NCBI GenBank assembly: GCA_947172415.1
Contig: OX359190.1
Span: 2,852,001-2,916,000 of the forward strand
Length of the DNA stretch: 64,000 bases
Direction of reading: 5' to 3'
Source of the DNA: Chondrosia reniformis
Lineage: Eukaryota > Porifera > Demospongiae > Chondrillida > Chondrillidae
The notes under the pieces were generated by a model that worked only from the letters and a program-made list of their open reading frames with translations, did no database searches and had not been told where the DNA came from. This document shows, one piece after another, positions 44,001 to 57,900 of the stretch; the first letter of the stretch is position 1, and each line of letters opens with the position of its first letter. Both the position numbers and the translations under genes were made by a program.

Positions 44001-47000
44001 TACATAGATTCAAAAAGAGTTTCCTTATACTAGATAGCTTTTAGTTGCTATGTACATCTTCCAAGCAGTGTGTTAGAAAAATGGCCGTCTACGTATAAAT
44101 ATTTTGAGAATTTCGGTGGTGCATAAATTAAGTATTCAACCTCTTTTGAGGTCCATAAACACACAATGTAATTAGCCTCCTGCCAACACCAACTCACATG
44201 TGAATTGATCTGATTGATTCAAAGAGTGTTACTAATACTGTTTCAATAGACACTCAAAAGTCAAAGGATAAACCATTAAAAGGATACATTAAAAGGATAC
44301 ATTGATTTAGTTGCTGAATCATCATTTGTATACCTACGTATGACCTGATATGTACGTATACACTGTGATTGCTACATAACATGTGCATTGTGTCGGGAGT
44401 AACGTGTAAAAGATCTTAGAAAAGTAGACCACGTACCCACAACTAAGATACCACTGTGCGGCACAGCCTTCAAAGGCCACAATGATTTAATTTATGCAGG
44501 CTATCAAATTTTTCCTCATTTTAACATTACTGAAAAGTCCTTATGCATACACTTGTGGAATTGACTGAGTTGTGATTAATGGTTACCTAATGTTTCCCAA
44601 CATTCTTGTGAAGCTACTGTTTATCATAAATGTGTTATGCGTCACTTTTTGGTCCTATAATGTACGTATAAGGGAAGAAATCAATTATTACTGATAGTTC
44701 CTAAAACGTATGGTATTGCAATTAATTTGAAAACATCTCGTCTTTTTGAATATTGAAGCTTACTTCTAAAATTGATTGAACCAAGTATTCCAGTTTGATA
44801 GTTAGTGATCTTTAAGTGTTTGTTTATAAACACAACTTTAAGTGGTTAGATAATTAGTGACCTTTTAAGTGTTTGTTTGTTTATTAACACAACTTGCACT
44901 GTGCATAAAATTATGTACACACTGTAGGAATAATCTAATATACCATTTCTCTTACATGCTACATCTACTTTAGAGTGAAGGCCTATAGGGAACTAAACAT
45001 AGCAAGTGTTTTGGATGAGGATACAGAGTTTCTCCTTCTCTTCTTCTCCACTGGGCAATGTACATCATGTTTTGGAACAATTGACAATTTGAGTGTATGT
45101 TACTGTATAACGTTTATTAAGAATAAGTTGTTCAACTTGGGTCAATTCTGTACCTTATACTAGACTGCTTTTAGTTTCTATATTTGGCCATCTTCCCAGC
45201 AGTATACGTACGTATTAGAAGATACATTAATACAGTGGGGATTAAAAGTAGTTAGCCATGTAACATGCGTTTTCGCTAGAGTACTCGCACGAGTAAAACG
45301 CGAAGGTACTAGTTTCAACGAAATTTATTTGCGCCTCTAAATTTGATTCTTATAGGTCTGAAAGTCACAGCTGAGATGGCAGCATGTTTTCTTGGCCTTT
45401 GTTTCTCTTCCCTGAGCATTTATAGGAGGAAACCAATCCATTAAATTGACCACAGTTGCATGATGGTGATGAGTGATTTCCAATCCTATATCAATCTTGG
45501 ATAAGTCGCCAATGATATGTATGTCTGACATTGATTCGATGTATTTTGATTCCAGCCACTGTACAGAGATACGTATCTTTTCTTGGCATTCTTACGCTTG
45601 CAATCTTAAACTTCACACCAAAATATATGTGCTGTATAATATAATCGTTGGGCCAAAGGTGTTAACGATTGTGAGTATTATATTTATTCGCACAAATACT
45701 CGAGGAGTAGCACACGTTTAAATGGTTAGCTATACCCCACTGTACATTGCTCAAACTGATTTGGTGTAGTGCAAAATATGAACGTACCTCTAAATGTTGT
45801 AATGTCTGTGTAGCCTGTACATTAGACTAGTCAATCTCATTCTAAATTAAAGTGTACATCCTCTACTTCATGATTGAAGTAGCTCATGATTATACATAAA
45901 CTCTACAAGTGAAGTAGCACCACACTCGTAGCTATGACAATAAACAAGATATACTGTTACAGTATATAGTATTAAGAAGTTTGAAAAGTCATGAAAGGAA
46001 GCCTTGAAAGTTAATTTAGATGATAGATTATTTTTTAACACATGATTGTTTATTGTCAAACATTAAATACAAATTTCTGTACTCCTTTTAGTGTTAGGAG
46101 CAAATGAAATATTTCTGTTTCCTACCAGAGAATATGTTAAAATGAACCTATAGACTTTAGAACTGTAAATATTAAGCCAAGACAATTGTTGGATCTATGT
46201 AAATATGAGATATACAATTATAATAATTGACAATGTGTAATTTACTTCTATTTCTGATATATGATTGGTTTTGTAGTGGTATGAAGAAGCCATAAAAGGA
46301 CATGGCTCAGTTGAGGTTAACATCAGTTACTGTTTCCTGACAGGAGGCCCTCGAGTTGGTAAAACCTCGCTGAAGCACTACCTGCTCCACAACACAGTAA
46401 GAGAAGGCAAAACTAGCACTGGTATGCTGGAAGCTCCTGAAGTGGCCACCATTGCTGACAATGGAGACACAAACGGAACAACAGATTGGTTGGAGGAATA
46501 CCAGGGAGAAGAAAAGCAGAGAATGGAAGGCCAGGGAGAGGAAGAGAGGTATAATTTCATTAAATGTTCTGCAGTTGGTTCTTCCTGGAAAGTTTTAACA
46601 GATGAAAAGCTAGGGCAGCTTATTTCAAAGGTTAAAATGGAGAAAAGGGAGGTCTTTCCAGGTGGCACTCTAGAGGCCCCACCTGCCTCTCTTCCACAGG
46701 CTTCATCTAATGATGCCACTTTACCTGGTGATATCACCAAGACAGCGGAGGTAGCCAGTGAGACGACCAAGCTGCCAACCGCTGTCTCCAATTCACCTTC
46801 TCCTCCTCCTAGCCATAGAGATGATACCACTGAGGCTTTAGCAGTACAAGACCCACTGGAGCTGCTACAGCAAGCCAGGGACAGCTTCCTGCTGAAACAC
46901 AATCTCTCCACCGAAGCAGAATTTGATGAAAAGAAGTGTACGTTCATTTACCTCCTGGACACAGGAGGCCAGCCCTCCTTTCAGAATGTCGTTCCACTCC

Positions 47001-49339
47001 TACTGGACTTTCCCTGCAACTTTTTGCATGTCTTTAATGCTTCAGAGAGGTTGACAGATCCGTATGTCAATGCTTTCTGTCGAGATGGAGCCACTGAAGA
47101 GAAGAGAGCCAACAGCCGTTCAACCTGGGAATTGATGAAGGAGTCCATTACAGCTGCCTACACAATGTCAATGAAGAGCAAGCGGCATTTGAAAGCATTT
47201 GACATGCCAAATGAGCCCCAACTTCGCATTTTTCTTGTTGGCACTCACCTTTCCCATCTTCCTGAAGATCCTGAAGCTAAGAGAGCTCTACTGGACCACA
47301 ACAAGAAGGTTCTAGAGGAAATGGACAACAAGCCTTATGATGGCAGCAGGGTTTTCCCCCCAAAAGCGGTTGTCTACAAAGGTGCTGATAGCTACTTCCT
47401 ATTAGATAGTCAACTACAGGGAGACAGCAAGATGAAGGATCACACTTACAAAGTAGTTAATGCCCTTCGCTCTCAGCTTGCAGATTTCAATAGTCGGTTA
47501 GCATTGAAAGTCCCCAAAGTTTGGTTCTGCCTGCAACTAATCACATCTAGCGTGGAAAAGAAGATGTGGAAGTTCACAGAAGTGAAAGAGTTCTGCCTCC
47601 GATGCCAATTCATCCAACCAGTAGATCCTGACAGACAGCTCCTTGCACTGCTGAACCTGTTTCATTGCCTTGGGTTCTATTTGTATTTTGACCTGAATGA
47701 GTACAAAGAGCAGTGGATCTGTACAGATGCAACCTTTCTGTACAAGGAAATGTCCAAAGTGCTATCAGTCCAGTATGGCCCAAGTGAATGTCCAAGTCCA
47801 GAGCTACGTAACTTCAAGGAAAAAGGAGTAATTCCTGAAGTTGTTTCAGAGGCCTTGTTTCAACAGCTAGATATCAATGCTGACATCCCAACAAGATGGC
47901 TCCTGGAGGTCTTGGTAAAAATTGGTATCGCAGCCAAAGTGAGAGAGAAGGAGACACACTACTTCATTCCAGCAGCCCTCCCTGAGAGGCAGATCCACCT
48001 ATCTGAAGCATCTGTGGCCACTTTGGGATTCACTTTCTCATTCCATTCTGTCCAATATCAGAGATATACCTGCATACCAACTGGTCTATTCCACAGACTG
48101 GCTGTGGACATTGCAAGTGGCAGACCAGCACTCAAGGAGGAGGACGTGAGCCCAGTCCAGCTGAGAGGAAGGCAGTGGAGGTACTATCACAAGCAATCAG
48201 GCTGTACACAGTTCATTTTCACACAAGAAGATGCCCACATTGCTCTTTCCCAAAAGGAAGACCTCATTCAACTCCAACTGTTGGTTCCTCAGCACTTTCC
48301 CAAGCTAGGTCTGTCCTTGACAGAGCTCTGCAAGCACATCAGAAGGGAGATGTACGAGCGCATTTGTTACGTTAGTGAGGTAGTCTTTGGTGCAGAGTTT
48401 CTTGAAGAGAAAGCCACTTTAGAGGACGGGGTCATTTGCAGTCACCAGAATTGTGAGGGCTCCAGTTTGCATCTTCTGCGATTTGAAGGTGACAACCAGA
48501 GAACAGGTCTGTGTACCAGACTGAACAAGATGACTGGACTAAATCCAAGAGTGTCTGTTTGGGTTGCTAAGGAACAGGACAGTGACACCAATGTAAGTTT
48601 GCGTAATGTTATGTATTCAACAAAATATAAACCTTTTAACAAGTATAAAAATTCTTGACTGTTGATTTTTTCATTCTGATCTTGTTGCTACTGTCTCTAT
48701 TATTGTTATTCTTTCAACACAAGTAATATATTGATTTTTATATCTGCTTCTGAATATATAGTTGAGCGTGGCTGGTAAAGTGGAATTTGATGGAGACCAG
48801 TTCCTTCTCTATAAAGACCAGTCTACCTGTATTGGAGGACCTGAAGTTGTTGGACAGCCAACACCATCTGACAACTTGGGAGAGTGTGATGGTGAGTGTG
48901 AATTCACTGTAAACCTAAATAACGTATCAATAATACGTTAAATTTTGGTATATACATTTATGTACGTACATAATTTTGCACATAATACTGTTGAATGACT
49001 CAGTGTTCATATTATTTTGGTACAGAGAGCTGGAAAGAAACACTCAAAGGCAAACACTGGGTTTACCTGTTGGGAAACCTCACTGTCGACAAGATATGTG
49101 ACCACCTCTACCAGGGAGTGGATGGAAAGTCACTGGTTACTGAAGAGGTGTATGATGAGATTGAGAATGCAAAGAGCAAAAAGGAAGCAAACAAGATCTT
49201 CTTAAAGCACTTGCTGAATGCTGGTACGAAGGAGAGTTTGAAGCTGTTTTGTACAGTTCTTCAACAAACATCTAATCACTATCAGATTCATGAAGAGATT
49301 CTTGAGAAACTGAAAACTGATTTCAAATTTGGAATGTAG
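41016..49339 (+). CDS. Kelch-Roc-COR-CARD protein (receptor-type GTPase), copy 2
   Basis: Exons 41016-41036, 41658-42527, 46277-48592, 48762-48891 and 49026-49339 join in phase to about 1216 residues. The start ATG at 41016 adds two residues relative to copy 1; ATG 41028 is an alternative. P-loop GGPRVGKTS, DTGGQ and VGTH are all kept, as is the CARD-like tail. The GQGKGSQGEE repeat is nearly gone. The Kelch exon differs strongly from copy 1 at clustered positions, with hardly any silent change, while the GTPase/COR exon shows only scattered differences. No stop, frameshift or broken splice site seen. Same neighbours as copy 1. Function as a recognition protein is inference from architecture and divergence pattern. 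Confidence 0.85.
43903..44130. repeat. Foldback, loop inverted relative to unit 1
   Basis: Counterpart of 16930-17175. Here the loop reads GATTCAAAAAGAGTTTCCTT then TAGATAGCTTTTAGTTGC, the reverse complement of the unit 1 loop, and the right arm (ATGGCCGTCTACGT) matches the inverted unit 1 left arm. Confidence 0.88.
45233..45742. mobile_element. TA-flanked element in receptor intron, unit 2
   Basis: Counterpart of 18166-18681, with ends CAGTGGGG and CCCCACTG. Shared site, so inherited with the unit. Confidence 0.75.
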
Positions 49340-49726
49340 CTTTCAAATTTATCTGTGTCTCTCGTCTCAATATTTATAACTTACTCAATTTTTAACTTAT
49401 TTAGCCCATCAGTTTAATGTCTATTTGTTAATTGTTAATTTATATAATATATCCTTGGTATATTATACACACTAACTACTTCTCCCTTCATCAGTTCATG
49501 TTTAGGGACAAAAATACGTTTTGTAAAATATGGTGTCGACCTGTTCCAGCTGAGAGAGATGTCTCAGTGTAGATTAGAACATAAAATGGAAGTATACATG
49601 ACTACTGGTCTGTAGTCAATCATGGATTGTATAGAGGAAGCTTGTTACAGCTAGTGCAGTGAAAATCAAACCAGTTGACCCGAACAACCTCAGAGAGGTA
49701 GACTATCTAGCTACAAGTAGCAGTGT

Positions 49727-50210
49727 GTAGCAAGTCCAATGAAGTATGAAACATGCTTGTAATGTCTCTGAATACAGATGCTACTGTTTCTGTTTTGTAC
49801 AGTCTGCGGCTACCTCACTGTGTGTGTGTGTGTGTGTGTGTGTGCGATGGCACTGGGTCCCTTCTGGACGATACCAGCACTGCCACATGTAATACATTCT
49901 TACATAATACATGATAAAATTTGCCAGAAAGGTATTTTGAACAACTGGTAGAGAAGGTAAATAAGCTAATGGTGTGTAGCAAGTCCAATAAAGTATAAAA
50001 CACACATGTAATGTCTCTGAATACAGATGCTACTGTTTTGTACAGTATGGTGGCTACCTACTGGGTGTGTGTGTGTGTGTGCGACGGCGCTGGGTCCCTT
50101 CTGGACAATACCAGCACTGTCACACGTAATACATCCTTACATGATACGTGATAAAATTTGCCAGAAAGGTATTTTGAACAACTGGTAGAGAAGGTAAATA
50201 AGCTTTATTT
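49727..50210. repeat. Private tandem duplication of about 245 bp
   Basis: Bases 49727-49967 are repeated, with divergence, at 49976-50210, including the GT microsatellite and the GATAAAATTTGCCAGAAAGG block. Unit 1 has a single copy (22850-23085). Confidence 0.88.
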
Positions 50211-50501
50211 GAATCTTTACAACAAGAGAGAAAAATGTATATACGTATAAGGCAATGCGGAGAAGAGTATAACCCTGTTGATATAAGTATATAATAAAGT
50301 TGATTTGTCAAATTTTGAGTAATTTTTCTGTTCCAAAATTATTTAATTACATTGTAGCCTTTTAATAGAGGAGAAACTGGTTGCCTAGTAGTGTACGTAC
50401 ACAAATTGCAACTATCACTCTAGTATATATAGCATGTTCATACACTTAGCATGCCCAGTGTTTTATTTTCATATTCCATGTAGTTTGCTATGACTGATGG
50501 T

Positions 50502-51053
50502 CTTTGATTTGATGGAGACCAGTTCCTTCTCTATAAAGACCAGTCTACCTAGCCTGTACTGGCATAGAAACAGCTGAGCAGGTGGGGAGAGGGGGGGAGC
50601 TTAAGCCCCAAAGCCCCATAACCATCTATACCCTTGACTGGAGGACCTGAAGTTGTTAGTCATATATATATACAACACCATCTGACAACTCGGGAGTGTG
50701 ATGGTGAGTACATATTCACTGTAAAACAGCTGTTGTGTGACGTTTTCAGTTTATTGCATAATAATTTAATAATTAATGCAATAATAGTATCAAAGAAATT
50801 GCCAACCAACTCTTGCAAAAAGTGGATGGAACACAGCTAATTACAGATGCCATTTGTCGGATAATCAATACAAAATCTTTTTGGAACACTTGAGAAGTAA
50901 AATACTTCCAAGTGTTTATATTTTCTGTAAGAGACTATGTATAAACGTACATGAAGAAGTGACTAACAGACTGGAAGGGGACACCAGAATATGGGTAGGT
51001 CCATACACTTTAGCAACCAACACCAACTGACAACTTGGGAGAGTGTGATGGTG
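50502..51053 (+). pseudogene. Decayed duplicates of receptor exons 4 and 5, unit 2
   Basis: Same relics as 23369-23915: an exon 4-like stretch with an insertion (50502-50704), a CARD-exon start with stops (about 50800-50905) and a second exon 4 end (about 51010-51053). A small TATATATA insertion disrupts the first. No usable frame. Confidence 0.8.
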
Positions 51054-51988
51054 ATTTGAGAACTTGTATTATTGGAATACTGTCAGAGTTGCTTGTTTAC
51101 AAAGTGACACATTTTGTAACATTTCATCAGTTTAGTTTGGTCTGGCCATCCTGTTTTTTCTATATAAGTTCATTTTTAAATGTCTTTCTTTATGGCTATT
51201 AAATAGCCTAACATGAGGCAGAAACCATTCCTGCAGGAAATGCACTTGTAAAACCATGCATGCAGCCTCATATATATAGATGCTTTGATGGTTATGACAA
51301 TAAACATTTTACACTAATCATTAGTCATACAAATATAAAATGGATTATTTAGATGCAGCATACAAACAATAATGTTTAAATACAAACTCTAGTAACTTCC
51401 TGTGGATTATTACATTTGTGTGTGAGTGTGTGTTTATAAAAGGAGATACACTAAGCACACATATTAGATAGGAATGGAGAGAAGGGCATGTTGAGATGCT
51501 AAGAATGTTGTCTAGGAAAGAAACAAAAATTGAAGTGGTAGTAACAAATAGCGATTTTTGGTGGCTCAATGATTAGTGGTAAAGTGATTGCCCATCAAAA
51601 GTAGAATTAAACAGTCCCTGTGCGCCTGGAGGTTGGGGAAATTCTTCATGTTCATTCTATTTGGAAGAAACATGAGAAAATGGTAGGTACGTAAAACACT
51701 AATAAAACATGATTCTAGCAATATCATGGCAAGTGGCATTCTAATAGGATTAAATGTAACAAATACCTCAGATAAGTATGCCTTAAAACAGTGAAGATAC
51801 AATTTAGAGTATTTTAACTGAATTTATTTACTAGAAATCACATTTGTCTAATAATTTAGCATTCACTGATCTAAATACTTTCTACCTATGAAGAATTTTA
51901 TATGAGTATTCTTTTTATACATACCATACTACGTACAGGATAAAAAGGAGAGAGAAAACTGTAAGTTCAGAATTATAGAAAATTAAAC

Positions 51989-54900
51989 CTAGATAGCTTT
52001 GGACGAGGATACAAGAGCCTTCTTGGGCTCTTTGTTCTTCTGTTGAGATAGCTGTTTTGTAAACACTTATAATATGTATTCAGTAAATAATTATCTGTTT
52101 CTAATAAACAAGTGTGAGTATTATGCAATGACTCACTCCAAAAGGTTGCAACGGAGAGGGCTGGTTCTGTGGTAGGAAAAAGTGGTCAGTTATTAACAGC
52201 AGTTAAGTAGTGTAGTCTTTACGTATATAACAATCAAACCACAACCGTTTCATTAAAATATTGCAAACAAAAACTGGAAATCAAATCCAAAACACCACCA
52301 GTGCTATGCCAGATCAAGCTGGCCTGCATTAGCCCATTTCAAGTGAGAGATCTTAAATAGTGCTGATGATGATATAATCCTAATATGGTCATAGATGTCC
52401 ACTGACTACCACAAGTCACAGTATGAATCTACATATACATGCACACAGACACACACAAGTATGTATGCATGTGAGAGAGGCTATCTTAAGCAATGGGTTA
52501 AGATAGCCAACCAATGCAGACAATGATGTCATCTATGGGTTTTTGGCTACCATCATCCATAGGCTAATCTGTATGTATACATGCATGTACACATGTTGGT
52601 ATACACGTACATGTAACCCGTATTGTGGCATGGGGGAGGGCTGTCCAATGCTGTCTGGCCTTATCATCGGACTGCTCGGAGGTAAGGACCTGCAACAAAG
52701 TAAGGAACACTCCATGTACAGTGGAACGGTCACCTCTCTATGACAGTCTCTACTTAAAGTGACCAAAAATTCTCCTTATTATCAGTGTTTAAAATTAAAC
52801 AGATACAGTACCTAAAACACTATACAAGAGGTATACAAGAGGTATACAAGAGGTATACAACAGTTATGTATACTCACATTGAAGCTTCAGTGTTTGTTCG
52901 GGATGATCCAGGAGGGTGTAGCGAGACCACCACAGTGCATCCCACATACTTAGCTGGATCTGCTGACTCATCAATAGGCTCTGAATGGACCAATAAGAAA
53001 GAGTACATAAAACCTCACTTATCCAGACAATATGAGATCCAAGGAAATAGGAGTCTCAAATTACTCTAACTGTGAATCTTAACAAGAACTTATGTAGGCT
53101 ACTGTGATGTATACAGTTTATTTAATGAACCATCAACTGATTAATAAACCACAACTATTAAAATGTTGAAGGTTATTTTTAAATGAGCTATATTGTATAG
53201 GCTAAGATGATCGGGTACGTAGAATATTTCAAGAGAAATATATGCTATGTAATGAGAAATTTAAGTTAATTATATAGAAAATGTAATGATAGTTCAAATA
53301 ATATTGATTAAAAAAGTCATAAATAAACCCAAAACATAATTGGAATAAGTCACATGAAGGAGTGGCAATGAAATTATGTATACAGTAAAACCTCTATTAA
53401 CGGACACTCCCAATAGTGGATAGTCTCCGTATAACGGACAGCATGCAATGTACCAACTTTTTTTTGTATACGATTAGTACATTAGCAACTCCCGAATAGC
53501 GGACAACCTCCGAATTCCGGATAACAGACACTCTGCCCGGACCCAAAGACTTTTTGTAATACAAAATAACTCTTTTAACGAACAAAAAGGGCCTTATCGA
53601 GTTACGGTTGCAGTCAGAAAAACTGAACGATTTCCGTACGTTACAAGGGATGCCTCTCACCGAGTTTTGATGGAGCTGTTATCGAAGTAAAAGCATCCTA
53701 TCGACTAATCTTGACTGTACTAATGAAGTAACGTACGGGCTGAACCCGTTACAGATAGCATTGTATACAGATATAAAGCTTTTATTATGAAAACCTCCCA
53801 GTAAAGGACAACCTCCGAATAGAGGACAAGTCCCTTTGCACCAACTTGTTCGTTATTGAGAGGTTTCACTGTATCTGTTAATACAGACAAAGTGACATGA
53901 TGCAGGTGGTAGTGTTCCAGTTGGTATATTTACTTGCATATCATTCAGGTACAACATACTGAGGGTTTATAATGTTAATCATACTAAACATACGTGGATA
54001 GAATTTTGCAAACGCTTCATTCTTCAAAACACAGGGATACAAGTAAAGCAGCTCTTCCAAATCTCTAATTCTGAATCAAGATAAGAAACAATCAAAGTAT
54101 TAGTCAAAATGTTCGATTCTTTTCTCTAAAAGCCAAAGTTGAAATAGTAACCACATTGTCGTTCAAAGGTAACCAATTTATTTATTCCACAAATACTATA
54201 AACACCATTTTCTTATTGACATGGTTGACATCAATACGAGGCTAAGGTAAATATTATAAGAATAGACTGTTTTCCTCAACTAATCACTTAGGGAATACCT
54301 ACAGAGCAAGCATGGCTTTATAAATCTCATAAAATGGCTCACAATGTAAGCAAGCAGTGTTAGAACACTTCATGCATACACACACATACATGTCCAGTAA
54401 AGGTTGAGCGGAGTCAACTGCTATAACATACACATGCTTGGAATGTACAGTATCTCCAGTAAACACTTGCAAGGTCTTATAATAACTAGACCAAATTCTG
54501 AAAAGTACCTCTTTAAGGGAGGGGAGCATTTAACTTCACTTGCTGAAAGTCAAATTGCCAATTGGCAGATTGAATGTCATTTGGTACCAATTACACCATA
54601 CATACGTACCTGGCAGAGAATGGACGGACATGCTGTAAGTCATTCTTTGTCCATGGCTGAACGCTGTACACTTCTGAACCAACAATTGTATCAACGTCTA
54701 ACAGAATAAACAGTCAGATGAAGTATCCACAAGTTGACATACATACCATACATGACCGCAGCTTCAGTAATAGGGCCATGTGACAAACACTTGGATCACG
54801 TGACTAACAATAGGGTCATGTGACCAACACTTGGATCATGTGACTAATAATAGGGTCATGTGACTGATAATTGAATCATGTGGCTTACTTCTTGTATAAG

Positions 54901-57900
54901 CAATTGATATGCCCCCTATGCCAGAGTCACTGAATCTCATTAAAAATGTACCTGGAACACACTGTGCAAGCTTTGTGTGAGCTTCATTCTTATCAATAAA
55001 ACCTTCAATCAGACTGCAGAGGAGGAGTAGATGGATGGACGGATGGATGGAAGAGTAAATAGATGGATGGATGGAAGGACGGATGGACGGATGAATAAAT
55101 AAATTGATAAATTGAAAATTTAACAAAGTAGAGAAATGGATAAATGAACAGATAGATGGACAGAGACATGGATGGTTAAATCACCCTGCTTCCCATTCCT
55201 TTTTGAAACAAGTCACAACTAATTCCCTTGCCTGATAAAACCACGACCAGAAGGTGAACATGACACCTTTCAAAGTGTCCTTTCCCACAGCCTGCCTGCC
55301 AACCTTGTAATTGGAAGGGTCCTCATCATGCCCTGAAGAGACATGGAGCCATTTTTTCATTGGACAGGTATACAGATATATAAAGATGGCCTTCCTTCTC
55401 CCTTACCTAGGTCAAGTCAAGGTGCAAACCGATCGCGATGTCTGACCAGTTTCCGTTGCAGTAGCGATGTCAAAGCGAAAAGTCCTACGATGTCTCCTTT
55501 AAGTTGTATCGCAGCATTGATGGCTGTGGAATGTGCTGCAAATATCTATACCAACACCAATTTTAGCTAATATTATATAGAAGCCAGGCTCGAATAGAAG
55601 CCCTGCTCGAATAGAAGCCGGGTCAAAAACGACTGGAATAAAATAGAAGCCGGGGCTTCTATTCGGACAAATACGGTATACTATTTTTATAATGTCCACT
55701 TACAGGTTCTGCAAATGAGTTGTCCCAGAAGATTGTGAATTCAGCTTGCGGTTGCTGGTTGCCATGGACAATGACCACTACAGGAAGTGACATCACTTTG
55801 ATGTTTACATTAATCTCTCCACCAATATTCACTTGAGTTTGAAAGAGCAATGTAAACTTTTCTTCCATTACTGACTAAATAGAGATATTATGAAGATATG
55901 TGATTACGTAAATATAGGGAGATGTGTGAGTGTAAAGGTAGGACCTTTGATTACCTCATTTCCTCTTCTTTCTGGTGATCTCTTGATTTTCTTCAATTGC
56001 TACAGCAAAGACATGGGAAAAGCGTGCATACTGGTTAAATGTAGCAAAGCAAAATTCATTTTATAAAGTGGAAAATCACTGGAATATTACAGGACATGAT
56101 TTTTCCATGCACATCAAAGTCTTTGCACAGGAATTGTACAATCAACTGGTATAATTTAATTGCCATCCATTTTGTATTCCTGTGACATGACTGTGGGTTC
56201 GCACCATAAATTTGATAAAATATTGAACGAGTCAATGATGGAGAACACTCTCATGATGTGCATGTGATGTGCATGTGATGTGCTCACTATGCTGTTAAAT
56301 GTGCAGGCAAGGACACCAGTAGAAGGCTGCAATTCCATTGTCTTCTTATAGTTTAGTAATTCTCCACTGTTCATACTGGCATCACACCTATGTACACACG
56401 TAAGAGCAACAATACCAGGTACTGTTAGATAACGTCATTTTTGTGACCCCATGCAAGAATAGATTACTTGAAAATTTATTGACAAACAGTGAATAAAGCT
56501 ATATGAGTACAGTCTTTGACTACAAGATAGGGCAGCTGTATTGTGAATCTAATGACTACTTTACAATGCCAACTATGGGATCTGGGTTTTCCTAAAAGAA
56601 TCATGGCAACCAAGGATCCTTCATGAAAATAAAAGATTGTCAAGTGTAGGGAACTAATCTAACAAGTATTTCGAGTTTAAAAACTCGTGGGGCTGCCGCC
56701 CCCCGAATCAACTCGAACTACTTGGCCGTATCGTTGGCATTTAATATATATATTCGTAATACTAACGATTGAGGACGCTTAAGTGTCCTGAACACTATAA
56801 ATAGCGACAGAAAAGCTTCGTTAACTAAAGCTTCCTGAACGCCGCCATTTGCAAAACGATGTATTGATGTATAAATTAAGTATTATAAAGTATTATAATA
56901 GTTGCGTATATATGAACCTGTATTAATTATATAGCGACGTATAAATAAAGTGTTATAATAGTTTCGTATCAACCCGTATTATATATATAGATATATATAT
57001 ATATATATATCTTTCCGTAACATGAAGCCATACAACGTAATCGGCAAATGAAAACAATATAAGGGGCTGCCTGTGGCAGCCCCTAAAAAGTGTACTTTTT
57101 AATTTTTAAATATTTATGCTATTTATTGCTATATACGCTATGTTATTGTACAGATACGTATATATAGTGTACATATGTATGTGTATATATGTATAGATGG
57201 ATGGAGGGATAGCCATCCATCCATCCAGCTACCACTTCACCCATCCATCCAGCTACCACTTCACCCATCCATCCAGCTACCACTTCACCCATCCATCCAG
57301 CTACCACTTCACCCATCCATCCAGCTACCACTTCACCCAACCATCCAGCTACCACTTCACCCAACCATCCAGCTACCACTTCACCCATCCATCCAGCTAC
57401 CACTTCACCCATCCATCCAGCTACCACTTCACCCATCCATCCAGCTACCACTATATATTAGGGAGGGGCTAACTGATTAAATGATTTCTGATTGTTTCTA
57501 GACTCTTCATTAATTATTGTAAGTAATATGTAGGCATTTCCTTGATTACAGCTAATATATACAGGTATCATGTCAATTAATTAAGTACGTAATTAATTGG
57601 ACTTGGCAACTGTTTTACTGCACACATATATGAACGAGTACATGCATAAAGTAATTAAATAATTAATTGAATGTCCTTGGCAACCTCAGATCATATCTTT
57701 TATCACAAGCACTGTTTCCTAGCAACTGTACCACTCCTTTTAGTGTTCAAACTTGTCAGCTACCAATTTGAACAACAGAGCAAAAGGAAATGGCCGCAGT
57801 CTCGACCAAAGAGGTAAAGACTTGTGATTCTGTGTCCACTGGTTAAAACTGGATCTAGTACTAACTCTAACCAGCTTTACTCGCAGGGACCACCCACCTC

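Noticed and set aside
56661-57084. Helitron assignment for the unit 2 insertion
   Set aside because: There are hairpins near both ends, but the expected TC start and CTRR end with A/T insertion were not clear, so I left the family open.
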